From the NCBI RefSeq assembly GCF_015207605.1, contig NZ_JADEWO010000004.1, positions 62,001-126,000 of the forward strand: a stretch of 64,000 nucleotides of DNA. Direction: 5' to 3'. The position numbers and the translations under genes were made by a program. This stretch comes from Oculatella sp. LEGE 06141. Lineage in GTDB: Bacteria; Cyanobacteriota; Cyanobacteriia; Elainellales; Elainellaceae. Below are positions 49,450 through 58,068 of the stretch, piece after piece. The first letter of the stretch is position 1. The number at the start of each line of letters is the position of its first letter. Under the pieces are notes generated by a model that made no database searches, had not been told where the DNA came from, and was given only the letters and a program-made list of their open reading frames with translations.

Positions 49450-50169
49450 ATGGAGAGACTTCAAGGCACCAAACAGCAATCCGTTCATCCCTATCCTGCT
49501 GAACCTATCCCGTCTTCTGGCGAATCGCAGCGATCGGCTGTTTCGTTGAACTGCAACGTCGTAATGCAATTTCTGCAACGCTACCCGATGCTCTTTTGGA
49601 GCATCGTCTGGGTTGGAGTGCTGCTAACCGCAGGCATTGCCGTATCTAGCTTGATGAGTCCCGGCTTCATTAACCAGCCCGCCCCATCCCGAGTCGAGTC
49701 GCCTCGACCAACAGTGACAACAGATCAAGGCGGCGACCAAACGATACCTGTCTGGTCGCTCGTGGCAATTTCTGCTAGTTGCGCGTTTGGCTGCTACATG
49801 ATTTCGCAACGGTTGCGATCGCAACCCCAGGTGCGCCACCTGCCCCGCACCCGCAAGCCTGTGAAGCCGCGATCGCCTCGTCCCACCGCCAGAGCAGCTC
49901 TAGTGTCTGGCCACTCGTCTGGCAATTCGTCTGGCCGCTCGCAGCAGACTATCGCTGCATCTATACCTCGTGTTGCTCGGCTCAGTCAGGCTAACTCTCA
50001 GCCAGCCCCTGCTGCACAGAGCCAACCATCAACGGTCGTTCCGGCGAAACCAGTGATCACGGTTTTGCCAACCGGGCAGAGCCATCCATTGGATTGGAAT
50101 CAGCCCAGCCTGGCTGACGACCTGGATTTGCGGCGGCGGCAGCCTCTATCTCACTGGCTCCAGCGTTGA
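49450..50169 (+). CDS. Hypothetical two-pass membrane protein
   Basis: 239 residues. Two hydrophobic segments (residues ~47-68, MLFWSIVWVGVLLTAGIAVS, and ~103-120, WSLVAISASCAFGCYMISQR) precede a long C-terminal region that is rich in Pro, Gln, Ser and Arg and looks disordered, including the imperfect 12-nt repeat unit SGHSSGNSSGRS. It ends RRRQPLSHWLQR. It follows ddl by 154 bp, where a cell-division gene is common in other cyanobacteria, but no ftsQ motif is seen. Confidence 0.75.
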   Translation: MERLQGTKQQSVHPYPAEPIPSSGESQRSAVSLNCNVVMQFLQRYPMLFWSIVWVGVLLTAGIAVSSLMSPGFINQPAPSRVESPRPTVTTDQGGDQTIPVWSLVAISASCAFGCYMISQRLRSQPQVRHLPRTRKPVKPRSPRPTARAALVSGHSSGNSSGRSQQTIAASIPRVARLSQANSQPAPAAQSQPSTVVPAKPVITVLPTGQSHPLDWNQPSLADDLDLRRRQPLSHWLQR

Positions 50170-50221
50170 GTTGCCGCCGCAAACAACAGCACTATTGCAA
50201 CAGCATTAGCGCTCCAGTTTC

Positions 50222-52921
50222 CTAAGGTTGTGCCGCTCCTAACGCTTGCCATTCGCTGATGGCCTGCTCTGTCCACAGCCAATTCTCTGGTCTGCTTAAC
50301 CCTTCGATACTGAACCCAACTGGATCGTTTTCCATCACCATTTGATAGAGCTTGACGGCTTTGCTCTGCACGTCGCGCTGCTCGGTGGGGGTGCGATCGC
50401 CACTGGCACCGGCCAATGCCTCCTGGTACAGCACCAGAGCAATTCCTGCATAGGCCGTCAGTGTGTCTTTATCCATCGTCATCTGCTCGGCATTAGACTC
50501 TTCGGCATTAGCGGTATCGCTGGCGGTTTGATTCGCCGCTTGGACTTCCAGGAGCGCAAGAGCCTGATACCATGCCTGGGTAGCATCTCTCGATCGCCCT
50601 TCGTTGTAGTAGGCAAATCCAAGCGCGTTGTAGTGACGTGGAGAGGGGGAGCGAACTCGCGTTGCCGTTTCCCAGTAGCGGCGTGCATCATCAAAGCTAT
50701 AGTCTGTGTCTCCCACCTGCACCGATTGCCATGCCAGCCTGCCGAGCAAGAAGCTGACGATGGGTTGATCGCGCTGATTACTGTCAATGCTGCCAATTGC
50801 CGCTTTCGCTTCACGCAAGGCACCCCGGTCAAGCAGGGCGCTGACGGCCTTTTGCCCGTCCGTCAAATCGGGCTGGTTCAGTTGGGAAATGGCGATCCGG
50901 GTCACGTCTGATGTGGATGCTGTTGCTAAATCAACGTTATCCGCACTGCGGTTAGGAACGGTTGAGTCGATTCCGGGCAGTTCTGCCCCTCGCAACAGTT
51001 GCTCAGGCGTTGGATTGCGGGGCAGCCTGGATAACAGCGAAAACCCTAAAACGGCGATCGCTGCTACTCCAACTATGCCCAGTAGCGGTATCAAACGCGG
51101 GTGGTTGACAATGGGTTGCCAGACGGAACGATGCAGCGCCAGGGCGGCTCCCGCTGGAGCCAACTGCCAGTTGGGTTGAGCCGCGGATGGAGCCACCGAG
51201 TTGGGTTGGGTGGCCATCTGGCTCACGGTGGCTGGCACCTTGGTCGTTGTCTTCTCTGCCGATGGTCGAGAGGTGGCTCCATCCGCAGAATAGCTGGATG
51301 GTTTTTCTGCTTCTGCTGCTCTCTGATTGTTTAAACCCAGGTCAGACGCGGCGGTAGACGGCAGACCTGTGGGAGGTGGAGCCGGATACGAAAGCTGCTG
51401 AATTAAATCCGAAACCACCACCGCATCATCGTCATAGCTCAACGATTCATCGTCGTTGAACGCATCGCTAAATTCGTCGTAATATTCGACATCGTCTACC
51501 AGTGCCCCTAAGTCATCTTCTGCCAGCACGGCTTCAGACAGCTCGATCCAGTCGTCGCCATCTAAAGCGGCAGCATTGGCATAGGTATCCTCTTCTCCCG
51601 ACAGCACCGGCGAGGCATCGTAAACCTGGGGCAGCAGCAGCAACCGATCGGCTGGATTATCCAGGGTGCGATCGCCCATCGTCAAATAGCCGTCAAATTC
51701 GGGATGCAGATACAGAATCGGTAGCGCCCAATAAAGCTGATTGGAACCATAGGCCGAAATCAAGCCCTGTCTGGCACGGCTGAGACTGAGATCAATCGGA
51801 TAGCCCTGCTTCAGGTTGCGGTAAAACAGCCGGGTCAGCGTTAGCGCTACATCGTCAGGAATTTGTTCTGCCATCGCCAGCACCGCCGGGATACCACGGC
51901 TCACCAGTGCTTCTGCCAGATTGCGTTCTTCTTCCACGCTTGGGTCAGAAGCGGCTGTATAGGCACCCCGGCAGGAGTTAAAGACGACCATGCGAACGCC
52001 GTTATTCACCAGCAGCCCAGCTAGGTCGTCGCCATTCAAAATCTCGGTTAAGCCCGTTTTATTGTTGACGAGGTAGAGGTTTCCGCCTGCTGCTCCTAAG
52101 TTGCTGTGACCGGCATAATGCAAGACATGGTAGCGTCCTTGCTCCAGAGCTTGAGTCAACTGCTCCCGTCCTGGCTGATCCAGAATGGTAAGTTGAATAT
52201 CTGGAACGCTACTAGCCATTCCTTCGGGTAATGCTGCACTTTGGCGGCGCAGTTCTTGCTGCAACTGGCTGGCTTCTCGCCTTAGATCCAGCCGCTCTTG
52301 ATCGGTTGGAGCCGCAATTACCATCAAAATTCGCAACGATTGTTCTGGCTCGATCGCCACTTGAGACCCAATCGGCACTAACCCTGTACTCAACTGATAG
52401 CGAGAGAACACGATATCTGTACCAGCCGCGATCGGACGAGGAGCAGGGCCTAATGCATCTCGCTGGCGCAATTTATCGGTGGTCGATGCGCCTCCGTGCA
52501 GCACCTCCCACGGCAACCGGGGGAGAGACAATCCCTTTAAGCCCAACCGCAGCCGCAGTACTTCTCCACGATGCTGGGCAATTCCTCGCGCTGTCATCCA
52601 GCTATCGCGCAGGGTGCCTTGAAACAGGCCGCTGTAGAAATGCTGGCCTAAATCGACCAGGCTTAAGGCTGGGGTGGATGTTGTGCCGTTGGGTCTGGCC
52701 GAACCGGGTAATCCCAATCCACCAATGCGGCTAACGCTATCGCCCTGAAGCAGCCCCATGAGTGGGTCATTCATCAATTGACGAGCCTGATCTAACCATT
52801 CTTCTATGGGCCAGCTCACCTGCTCTTCGGCTAGAGGAACACCCGGTGCCACTCGCTCAGTACGCACGAGGTACTCATCGTTTCGAATGGGGGTAACAGA
52901 AATGTGAAACTCTTGGGTCAC
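50222..52921 (-). CDS. CHAT-domain protein with membrane anchor and C-terminal TPR
   Basis: 899 residues with a GTG start. The CHAT (caspase-like) domain is at ~1-420, with the catalytic pair His272 (YHVLHYAGHSNLG) and Cys317 (VVFNSCRGAYTA). An acidic, low-complexity linker (~460-620) precedes a single membrane segment (~655-675, LIPLLGIVGVAAIAVLGFSL). A ~200-residue TPR-like part follows (YNALGFAYYNEGRSRDATQA). CHAT proteins act as proteases in defence and development. The order CHAT-membrane-TPR puts the two ends on opposite sides of a membrane if the span is real. Confidence 0.9.
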   Translation of the reverse strand: MTQEFHISVTPIRNDEYLVRTERVAPGVPLAEEQVSWPIEEWLDQARQLMNDPLMGLLQGDSVSRIGGLGLPGSARPNGTTSTPALSLVDLGQHFYSGLFQGTLRDSWMTARGIAQHRGEVLRLRLGLKGLSLPRLPWEVLHGGASTTDKLRQRDALGPAPRPIAAGTDIVFSRYQLSTGLVPIGSQVAIEPEQSLRILMVIAAPTDQERLDLRREASQLQQELRRQSAALPEGMASSVPDIQLTILDQPGREQLTQALEQGRYHVLHYAGHSNLGAAGGNLYLVNNKTGLTEILNGDDLAGLLVNNGVRMVVFNSCRGAYTAASDPSVEEERNLAEALVSRGIPAVLAMAEQIPDDVALTLTRLFYRNLKQGYPIDLSLSRARQGLISAYGSNQLYWALPILYLHPEFDGYLTMGDRTLDNPADRLLLLPQVYDASPVLSGEEDTYANAAALDGDDWIELSEAVLAEDDLGALVDDVEYYDEFSDAFNDDESLSYDDDAVVVSDLIQQLSYPAPPPTGLPSTAASDLGLNNQRAAEAEKPSSYSADGATSRPSAEKTTTKVPATVSQMATQPNSVAPSAAQPNWQLAPAGAALALHRSVWQPIVNHPRLIPLLGIVGVAAIAVLGFSLLSRLPRNPTPEQLLRGAELPGIDSTVPNRSADNVDLATASTSDVTRIAISQLNQPDLTDGQKAVSALLDRGALREAKAAIGSIDSNQRDQPIVSFLLGRLAWQSVQVGDTDYSFDDARRYWETATRVRSPSPRHYNALGFAYYNEGRSRDATQAWYQALALLEVQAANQTASDTANAEESNAEQMTMDKDTLTAYAGIALVLYQEALAGASGDRTPTEQRDVQSKAVKLYQMVMENDPVGFSIEGLSRPENWLWTEQAISEWQALGAAQP

Positions 52922-53501
52922 CGCTCTTGTGTTCTCCTGATTCCTATGGTTTGAAGCTGCTTATGTCAGACTGCTTTCTGCTCCTGAAAGCCCCAAGAAT
53001 GATTCTTCTACTCTCATCTCACATGCTTCAGAGTGAGTTTGAGGCGCTCAGGTTACTTTGAATAACTCCTCAGTCCGATAAAACCAGTCCGATAAAATGC
53101 TCTCGGTACGGATGCTAATCTCTGTTTGGACAAGTGGTTGGAGCCAATTTCAGTTGCTACCGAGTGGAGCTACCGTGGGGCTACTTTTAAGTAACCTCAT
53201 TTCATTAAGACGAGTCTAGCCGCTGAAAAGTTACAGGGTTGGCAAACTTTCCTTCCTACTGCCAATGTGCCGCAAATTTGTCCGGATAGCACTAGCTCAC
53301 CACCGAAACATGGATTGGTAGATGCACCCTGATTTGACTACCCCGGCTCAAGTTTTGAGTCCGGGGTTTTTACTGATCTTTACCAAGGCTTTACCAGAAG
53401 GGCTGAGGATTTGACTCAACTCTGATATTGCCAGCTTAATCGCTAGATAGGATGGTTGGGGTTAAGTGCTTCACCCCATTTGTGTAAGGTTATTTTTCGT
53501 A
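52922..53501. other. Gene-free region with orphan terminator
   Basis: About 580 bp between the start of the CHAT gene and the start of a small membrane protein gene. A plus-strand terminator at 53341-53371 has no coding gene in front of it. No reading frame of note is present. Confidence 0.5.
53341..53371 (+). terminator. Rho-independent terminator without an upstream plus-strand gene
   Basis: CCCCGGCTCAA and TTGAGTCCGGGG pair into an 11-bp stem with one bulge and a 3-nt loop, followed by TTTTTAC. The nearest plus-strand gene to the left is 3.1 kb away and is separated by the minus-strand CHAT gene. Confidence 0.75.
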
Positions 53502-54167
53502 ATGCAGTATCCGTTCGGCACCCTTATCCAGGCTTGCAAGAAACAGGTTCAGTCCTATCCCACTATCTTGTGGCTGAATGGTGCGGCGGTTGGGTTCTTT
53601 GTCTTGCTCACCGTATACGTCAAACTTTGGAGCGATGGCAAAGTGATTGAGCGGCTGTTTAGCCCACCGTTTAATCAGGAGTTTCCCTACTTTGGCATGT
53701 TGATTACGGCATCTAACCTACTGCTGTGCCTGTCGGCTTCTATCTGCACATTTAGTGTTGTGCTAATTAAAGACTCTCGTTCCAGGGGCAAAATCAACTG
53801 GTTTTTGGCCGGGTTTGCGTTAATTTTGAGCGTAATTTTGCTCGACCGCATGTTTCGGTTCACGGTCATTCTGGTGTCGCTTGGTAGTTTGCTGAAGCTG
53901 GCTATGTTTTTGCTGTATGGTGTTGCGGCAGTCGGTTATGCTTCAGTTTTCCGGCATAAACTGCTTTCAACTCCTTATGCTGTCTTGCTAGGAGCGGTGG
54001 CTCTGTTAGTTTTTGGGGCAATCGTAGACTTAACCCAGCTAGATGGCCACGGTCTCCCTGCCATGCTAGAGGAAGGAAGCACGCTACTGGCGATGATCAA
54101 CATCGCTATTTATGTCTGGATCGTCTGTCGTAAAGAGGTGCTCAAGGGGCTGTGGCAGAAGAGCTAG
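53502..54167 (+). CDS. Hypothetical multi-pass membrane protein
   Basis: 221 residues from ATG 53502, or 233 from GTG 53466. About six membrane spans, including ILWLNGAAVGFFVLLTVYVK, LLCLSASICTFSVVLIKDSR, WFLAGFALILSVILLDRMF and LLKLAMFLLYGVAAVGYASV. No known family was recognised. The closeness of the orphan terminator (53371) to the start suggests the gene has its own promoter in 53372-53501. Confidence 0.75.
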   Translation: MQYPFGTLIQACKKQVQSYPTILWLNGAAVGFFVLLTVYVKLWSDGKVIERLFSPPFNQEFPYFGMLITASNLLLCLSASICTFSVVLIKDSRSRGKINWFLAGFALILSVILLDRMFRFTVILVSLGSLLKLAMFLLYGVAAVGYASVFRHKLLSTPYAVLLGAVALLVFGAIVDLTQLDGHGLPAMLEEGSTLLAMINIAIYVWIVCRKEVLKGLWQKS

Positions 54168-54281
54168 CCTGTTTTGAATGCTGAAACGAGCCGAATCATG
54201 CCGTCATTAGTAGACCATCAGGGGACGATGACATGTTCTATCAGCATCAGGCTGCAATTTAGCGCCCGTGTTCAACTGGTT

Positions 54282-54497
54282 TTAACTGAGCCACTTTGTT
54301 TTAGTTGCCCGGTAAGACCACAGAGCGACACCGAGTAAAAGCAACTGAATTTGCCACGGAGCTGCAATGAGTGTCAGAAAAATGCCAGCCAGGGCAACGG
54401 CTAAACAAGCGATCGCTATCTCCTGAGAGGACTTTTCAGACCGTTCGTACAGGTAAGCTGCTCCAACCGTAGTCATTAGTGAAAAGATGAACCACAT
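54282..54497 (-). CDS. Small two-pass membrane protein
   Basis: 71 residues. Two or three hydrophobic segments (MWFIFSLMTTVGAAYLYERS, IAIACLAVALAGIFLTLIAA, QLLLLGVALWSYRATKTKWL). AGG precedes the ATG by 8 nt. It converges on the preceding membrane protein gene. Family not recognised. Confidence 0.6.
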   Translation of the reverse strand: MWFIFSLMTTVGAAYLYERSEKSSQEIAIACLAVALAGIFLTLIAAPWQIQLLLLGVALWSYRATKTKWLS

Positions 54498-54964
54498 GGT
54501 TACAACCTGCTTTTAGCAAATCTTCACATACTTAGTAAAGTAAAACACGTTTTCCCTGGCTGACCTCACACATTCAGCTAACCCGCCTGGGGGATTTACA
54601 GATGCGGAAATCCCTGAACTGACGATGGGAAGGTTATTGAGCGGTTCTTAGAACCATTAGGAAAGTTTACAAAAATTAATTACCTGATCCGGAAGAAAGG
54701 ATGTAGCGGTTGGCGATCGCTCTAGCCTGGTGCGGTACAACCAACGCCAACACAGGTGATTATCTGTTTGGTGGGTCATCACCCTGTCTACGGAAGCGGT
54801 CGAATCCGCTTCATCTGACCCTGGTAATTTCTGTGATGCAAGCCGTCGTTTTACATAGGCTTTGCTTAAGGATTCATCAGTAAGGCAGTTAGTTCCTGAT
54901 CGGAGTGGACAATCCTCAAGCAAAATGAGAGTATTCAGTCCTCAGTCGTTGCAGGAGGAAACTC
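54498..54964. other. Gene-free interval upstream of ycf66
   Basis: About 470 bp. An 88-codon minus frame at 54657-54923 does not look coding. The ycf66 promoter should be here. Confidence 0.4.
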
Positions 54965-56401
54965 ATGCTTGCACACTTTCTGGCATTAGCTGTTGGGTTT
55001 GGCAGCTTTGGCTTATATATGGCTGCGTTCTTCTTTCCAGAAGTTCACCGCAAGTATGACTTTATCTGGAGTGGAGTCGGACTATTTTATGCGTTGGTGC
55101 TGTGGGTTTGCGCCGGGCGAATTACGGGAGGCGTGCTGCTAGGGCAAACGGCTAGTGTGTCGTTGTTGGGGTGGTTTGGGTGGCAAACGTTGAAACTGCG
55201 TCGTGAAATGACCCCGTTGAACCAGCAAACTCAAGTTTCTGGGTCGGCAAAATCGGCGGGTGAGACCATTCAGACCCAGACGGCACGCCTTCAGGCTAAC
55301 TTGCAACGACAACTCAAGACGGTATCGCTTCCTGCGCCTGTGAAGCAGGTGTTTGCCAACATTGCTGATGTGGTTCAAGGGATGACAAGCCGTGCCTCGA
55401 AATCGCCGCCTAAGCCGCCCCGATCGGGTGCCAGGGCTAGCGGCGTAAAAGCTAAGCCTGCTGTGCCAGAGTCATCAGACGCGACAGTTAGTGAGATGGT
55501 GGCGACGGAGTTCGATGAGGCGATCGAAACTGCCATTCAAACCGACTCCGCTCTATCCACGGAGCAGCCTACACCAGAGACAGCGCTTCCTCTGGACGAG
55601 CGCACCGCTACAGCAATCAACCGTTCAACTGCGGTTGAAGACGCGTTCGGGGTGAACCCCGACCAGCCGGAAACGGCTTCGTCGCCCAAGTTGGGTTCAC
55701 CATCTGTCACTCCCAGGATGGCCGACCGCCGCTCCGCTAACCCGATGCTCGGCAGGTTAACCTCGCTGGGAGGACGGTTACAAACCGCTTTAGGACGGGG
55801 CAAACCGGTTCAGCCGTCGCAAGCTAGCGCTGAAACCAGAGAGATTGAGCCGATTACTAGCGACGCTGATGATTTTTTTGGGGAAGACGACGAACTGGAG
55901 CTTGAAAGCCTCTCAACTGCTGACTTTGGTGATAGTGAGGCGATCGCGCCTGATCGGTTAGCTGCTTCAGCTTCAGTGGATTCAGTGGATTTAGATTCAG
56001 TAGGTTCAAACTCGGTAGATTCAACTTCAGCCCATTCAGATTCAGATCCAGCAGATAGCATTGCTCCAGAGGTAGCTGGTGCAGCGGAGCCTGATTCAAC
56101 AGAGGCACCTGATTTGGAGGAAGCGATCGCTATGGAAACAGATGATACATCAATCGAAACATTGACCGAAGATGTGGAAGCCACCCTGGCTGAATTGGAA
56201 GCAGTTTCTCCGATGACTGAAGCAGAACCAGACCAGAGCCAGGACGAGATGTCGGTGGATGAGGTGTCAGTGGATGAGGTGTCAGTGGATGACAGCGTTG
56301 CTGCATCCGCCGAGATCCTAAACGAGCGGGAAGCACCTGAAACTGCTGAGGTATCTGATGCTGCCGAGACGGTTGAATTGGACGACGGCAAGCCAGAGTA
56401 G
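54965..56401 (+). CDS. ycf66: Ycf66-family protein with long acidic C-terminal region
   Basis: 478 residues with a strong AGGAGG site. The conserved Ycf66 part is the first ~90: MLAHFLALAVGFGSFGLYMA and FPEVHRKYDFIWSGVGLFYA, with three membrane-compatible segments. The rest is a long, acidic, Ser/Ala/Glu/Asp-rich region lacking aromatic residues, with internal repeats (DSVDLDSVGSNSVDS and a 15-nt triplicated unit at 56248-56292). The function is unknown. Ycf66 is conserved in cyanobacteria and some plastids. Confidence 0.88.
   Translation: MLAHFLALAVGFGSFGLYMAAFFFPEVHRKYDFIWSGVGLFYALVLWVCAGRITGGVLLGQTASVSLLGWFGWQTLKLRREMTPLNQQTQVSGSAKSAGETIQTQTARLQANLQRQLKTVSLPAPVKQVFANIADVVQGMTSRASKSPPKPPRSGARASGVKAKPAVPESSDATVSEMVATEFDEAIETAIQTDSALSTEQPTPETALPLDERTATAINRSTAVEDAFGVNPDQPETASSPKLGSPSVTPRMADRRSANPMLGRLTSLGGRLQTALGRGKPVQPSQASAETREIEPITSDADDFFGEDDELELESLSTADFGDSEAIAPDRLAASASVDSVDLDSVGSNSVDSTSAHSDSDPADSIAPEVAGAAEPDSTEAPDLEEAIAMETDDTSIETLTEDVEATLAELEAVSPMTEAEPDQSQDEMSVDEVSVDEVSVDDSVAASAEILNEREAPETAEVSDAAETVELDDGKPE
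56248..56292 (+). repeat. 15-nt tandem repeat (three copies) in ycf66
   Basis: Three near-identical copies of GATGAGGTGTCAGTG (first copy with two differences) encode DEVSV three times near the protein's C-terminus. Confidence 0.85.
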
Positions 56402-56412
56402 CCAGGTGCAAC

Positions 56413-57834
56413 CTATACGGCCTTGATGCCGCTACGAACTGAAGTTGATGTCAGAATGGTTTCAACCTGAGTTGGTGTCAGGTTAGGGTTGGCGCTGAGC
56501 ATCAATGCCACCACCCCAGCAACATGGGGGGTCGCCATCGATGTACCACTGTAGCGATCGTATAGCCCGTTTGGAAGGGTTGATTCGACGTTAATGCCGG
56601 GAGCCACAACAAAGTCAAGCCGCTTGTTGCCAGCCGGGTTCGAGAAATCGGCGACGGTTTTGTTTTTGCCGACTGCTCCAACCGCAATTCCTAAATCTTT
56701 CATGGCATAGAATGCTGGCTCAATGGGTCGCCTTGTTCCCGATCGCCGTTCGTTGCCAGCCGCCATGACGGCGATCGCGCCTACCTGTCTGGCATATTTA
56801 AGAGCCGCTTCTGTCTGGCGCATAGGGGCATTGCCGGGATTGCTGCCAATGCTCATGCTGATGACGTTAGCCCCATTTTGCACCGCATAGCGAATGCCAG
56901 CCGCAACGTTAGCGTCAAATTTTGCTAATGAACGGTCATCCTTACCGCCAATGGCTCGAATGGGCATAATCTTGGCATCGTAGGCAATGCCAGTCACTCC
57001 AAAGCCGTTATTGGCTGCTGCGATCGTACCCGCGACATGGGTACCGTGGCTGTCCAGATCCATCGGGTTATTGCTATCTGTATCAACAAAACTCCAGCCG
57101 CGAACATCGTCGATGAAGCCATTGCTGTCGTCATCAATACCGTTATCGGGAATTTCGTTTCGGTTGACCCAGATATTGCTTTGGAGATCAGGATGCGTAT
57201 AGTCGATGCCGCTGTCGATTACAGCCACAACAATGCCCTGACCCGTATATCCTTGTGCCCAAACTTCGGGAGCGTTGATCAGGTCTGCCCCCCAGTAGTT
57301 ACCTCCCCGATCGGCCAGGTTAGCAAAGCGGGAAAGACCAATACTCTGAGCGACTGCTGCTGCCGCGTCTACTAAACCATATCCATAGCTGAACCCAAAC
57401 GAGCGAGAGGCTCTCAACGTTGCCTTTTTGGACGCTTTGGGGGTTTGTTGGGCATAACCAGAGGCATTGCCGTTCGTTTGCTTGGCTGGGTACGTGTCTG
57501 CTTGAGGAGGACGCTCCAGCGCTAACGGAGCCGTTGTGTTGAACCTGCTGCTGTGGCGATCGCCCTGGGAGGTGCGGCTGAGAATTGCCAATTGCTCTCT
57601 GTCCAGGTTGCCCCATTGTTGAAAGTGAACTGGCTGCGCTGGAGTCGGCGTGAAGCGATAGCGGGATAGCCATCGGGGTGGTGTCGTCAGGAAGGGCGCG
57701 AGGGAGGATGACGCTGTTGCACGGGCTGCACGAATTGGGGCAAGGGAGTTCGTTTCCTCGCATGATGCAGAACGCTTTTCCTGGAGAGGGGATTTTAACC
57801 AAACAGAGAGATGGGGTTTTAGCGATGCAGCCAT
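56413..57834 (-). CDS. Subtilisin-like S8 serine peptidase
   Basis: 473 residues. The catalytic triad is visible: Asp in VAVIDSGIDYTHPDLQSNIW, His in DLDSHGTHVAGTIAAANNG and Ser in YSGTSMATPHVAGVVALMLS. The first ~190 residues are a Pro/Ser/Gln-rich region ending FGYGLVDAAAAVAQSIGLSR, then NYWGADLINAPEVWAQGYTG leads into the catalytic domain. No usual signal peptide is seen. The enzyme is probably an intracellular or non-classically exported protease. Confidence 0.92.
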   Translation of the reverse strand: MAASLKPHLSVWLKSPLQEKRSASCEETNSLAPIRAARATASSSLAPFLTTPPRWLSRYRFTPTPAQPVHFQQWGNLDREQLAILSRTSQGDRHSSRFNTTAPLALERPPQADTYPAKQTNGNASGYAQQTPKASKKATLRASRSFGFSYGYGLVDAAAAVAQSIGLSRFANLADRGGNYWGADLINAPEVWAQGYTGQGIVVAVIDSGIDYTHPDLQSNIWVNRNEIPDNGIDDDSNGFIDDVRGWSFVDTDSNNPMDLDSHGTHVAGTIAAANNGFGVTGIAYDAKIMPIRAIGGKDDRSLAKFDANVAAGIRYAVQNGANVISMSIGSNPGNAPMRQTEAALKYARQVGAIAVMAAGNERRSGTRRPIEPAFYAMKDLGIAVGAVGKNKTVADFSNPAGNKRLDFVVAPGINVESTLPNGLYDRYSGTSMATPHVAGVVALMLSANPNLTPTQVETILTSTSVRSGIKAV

Positions 57835-58009
57835 ACCGTGGTGTTAGAGCAAGTTCTCTGGATCATTCCGATTTGTATCCCTAACCAGGATGGGCTGTCA
57901 TCACGGGAAAAACGGAAACTGAACGAATGGCGGTTCCAGTGTTCTTAGGAATTACGGTGGTTTGGGAGGCAAGATGCTCGATCGCCCTCACCGCAACGAA
58001 CGCCAGCCA

Positions 58010-58041
58010 AAAACACTACTGTTCCGGAACAGTAGTGTTTT
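58010..58041 (-). terminator. 32-bp palindromic terminator of the radical SAM gene
   Basis: Perfect palindrome with 16-bp arms (AAAACACTACTGTTCC and GGAACAGTAGTGTTTT). Read on the minus strand it is followed by TGGC after TTTTT. It lies 28 bp beyond the stop of the 58069-59658 gene. Confidence 0.85.
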
Positions 58042-58068
58042 CCAGGATTCAAGCCACTGTGTTCAGCG

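Noticed and set aside
54657-54923. 88-codon minus frame upstream of ycf66
   Set aside because: No motif, poor start, and covers the expected ycf66 promoter.
55810-56391. Minus-strand frame of 193 codons opposite the ycf66 tail
   Set aside because: It mirrors the Asp/Ser/Glu-rich repeats of the sense frame and gives a Ser-rich composition with no family likeness.
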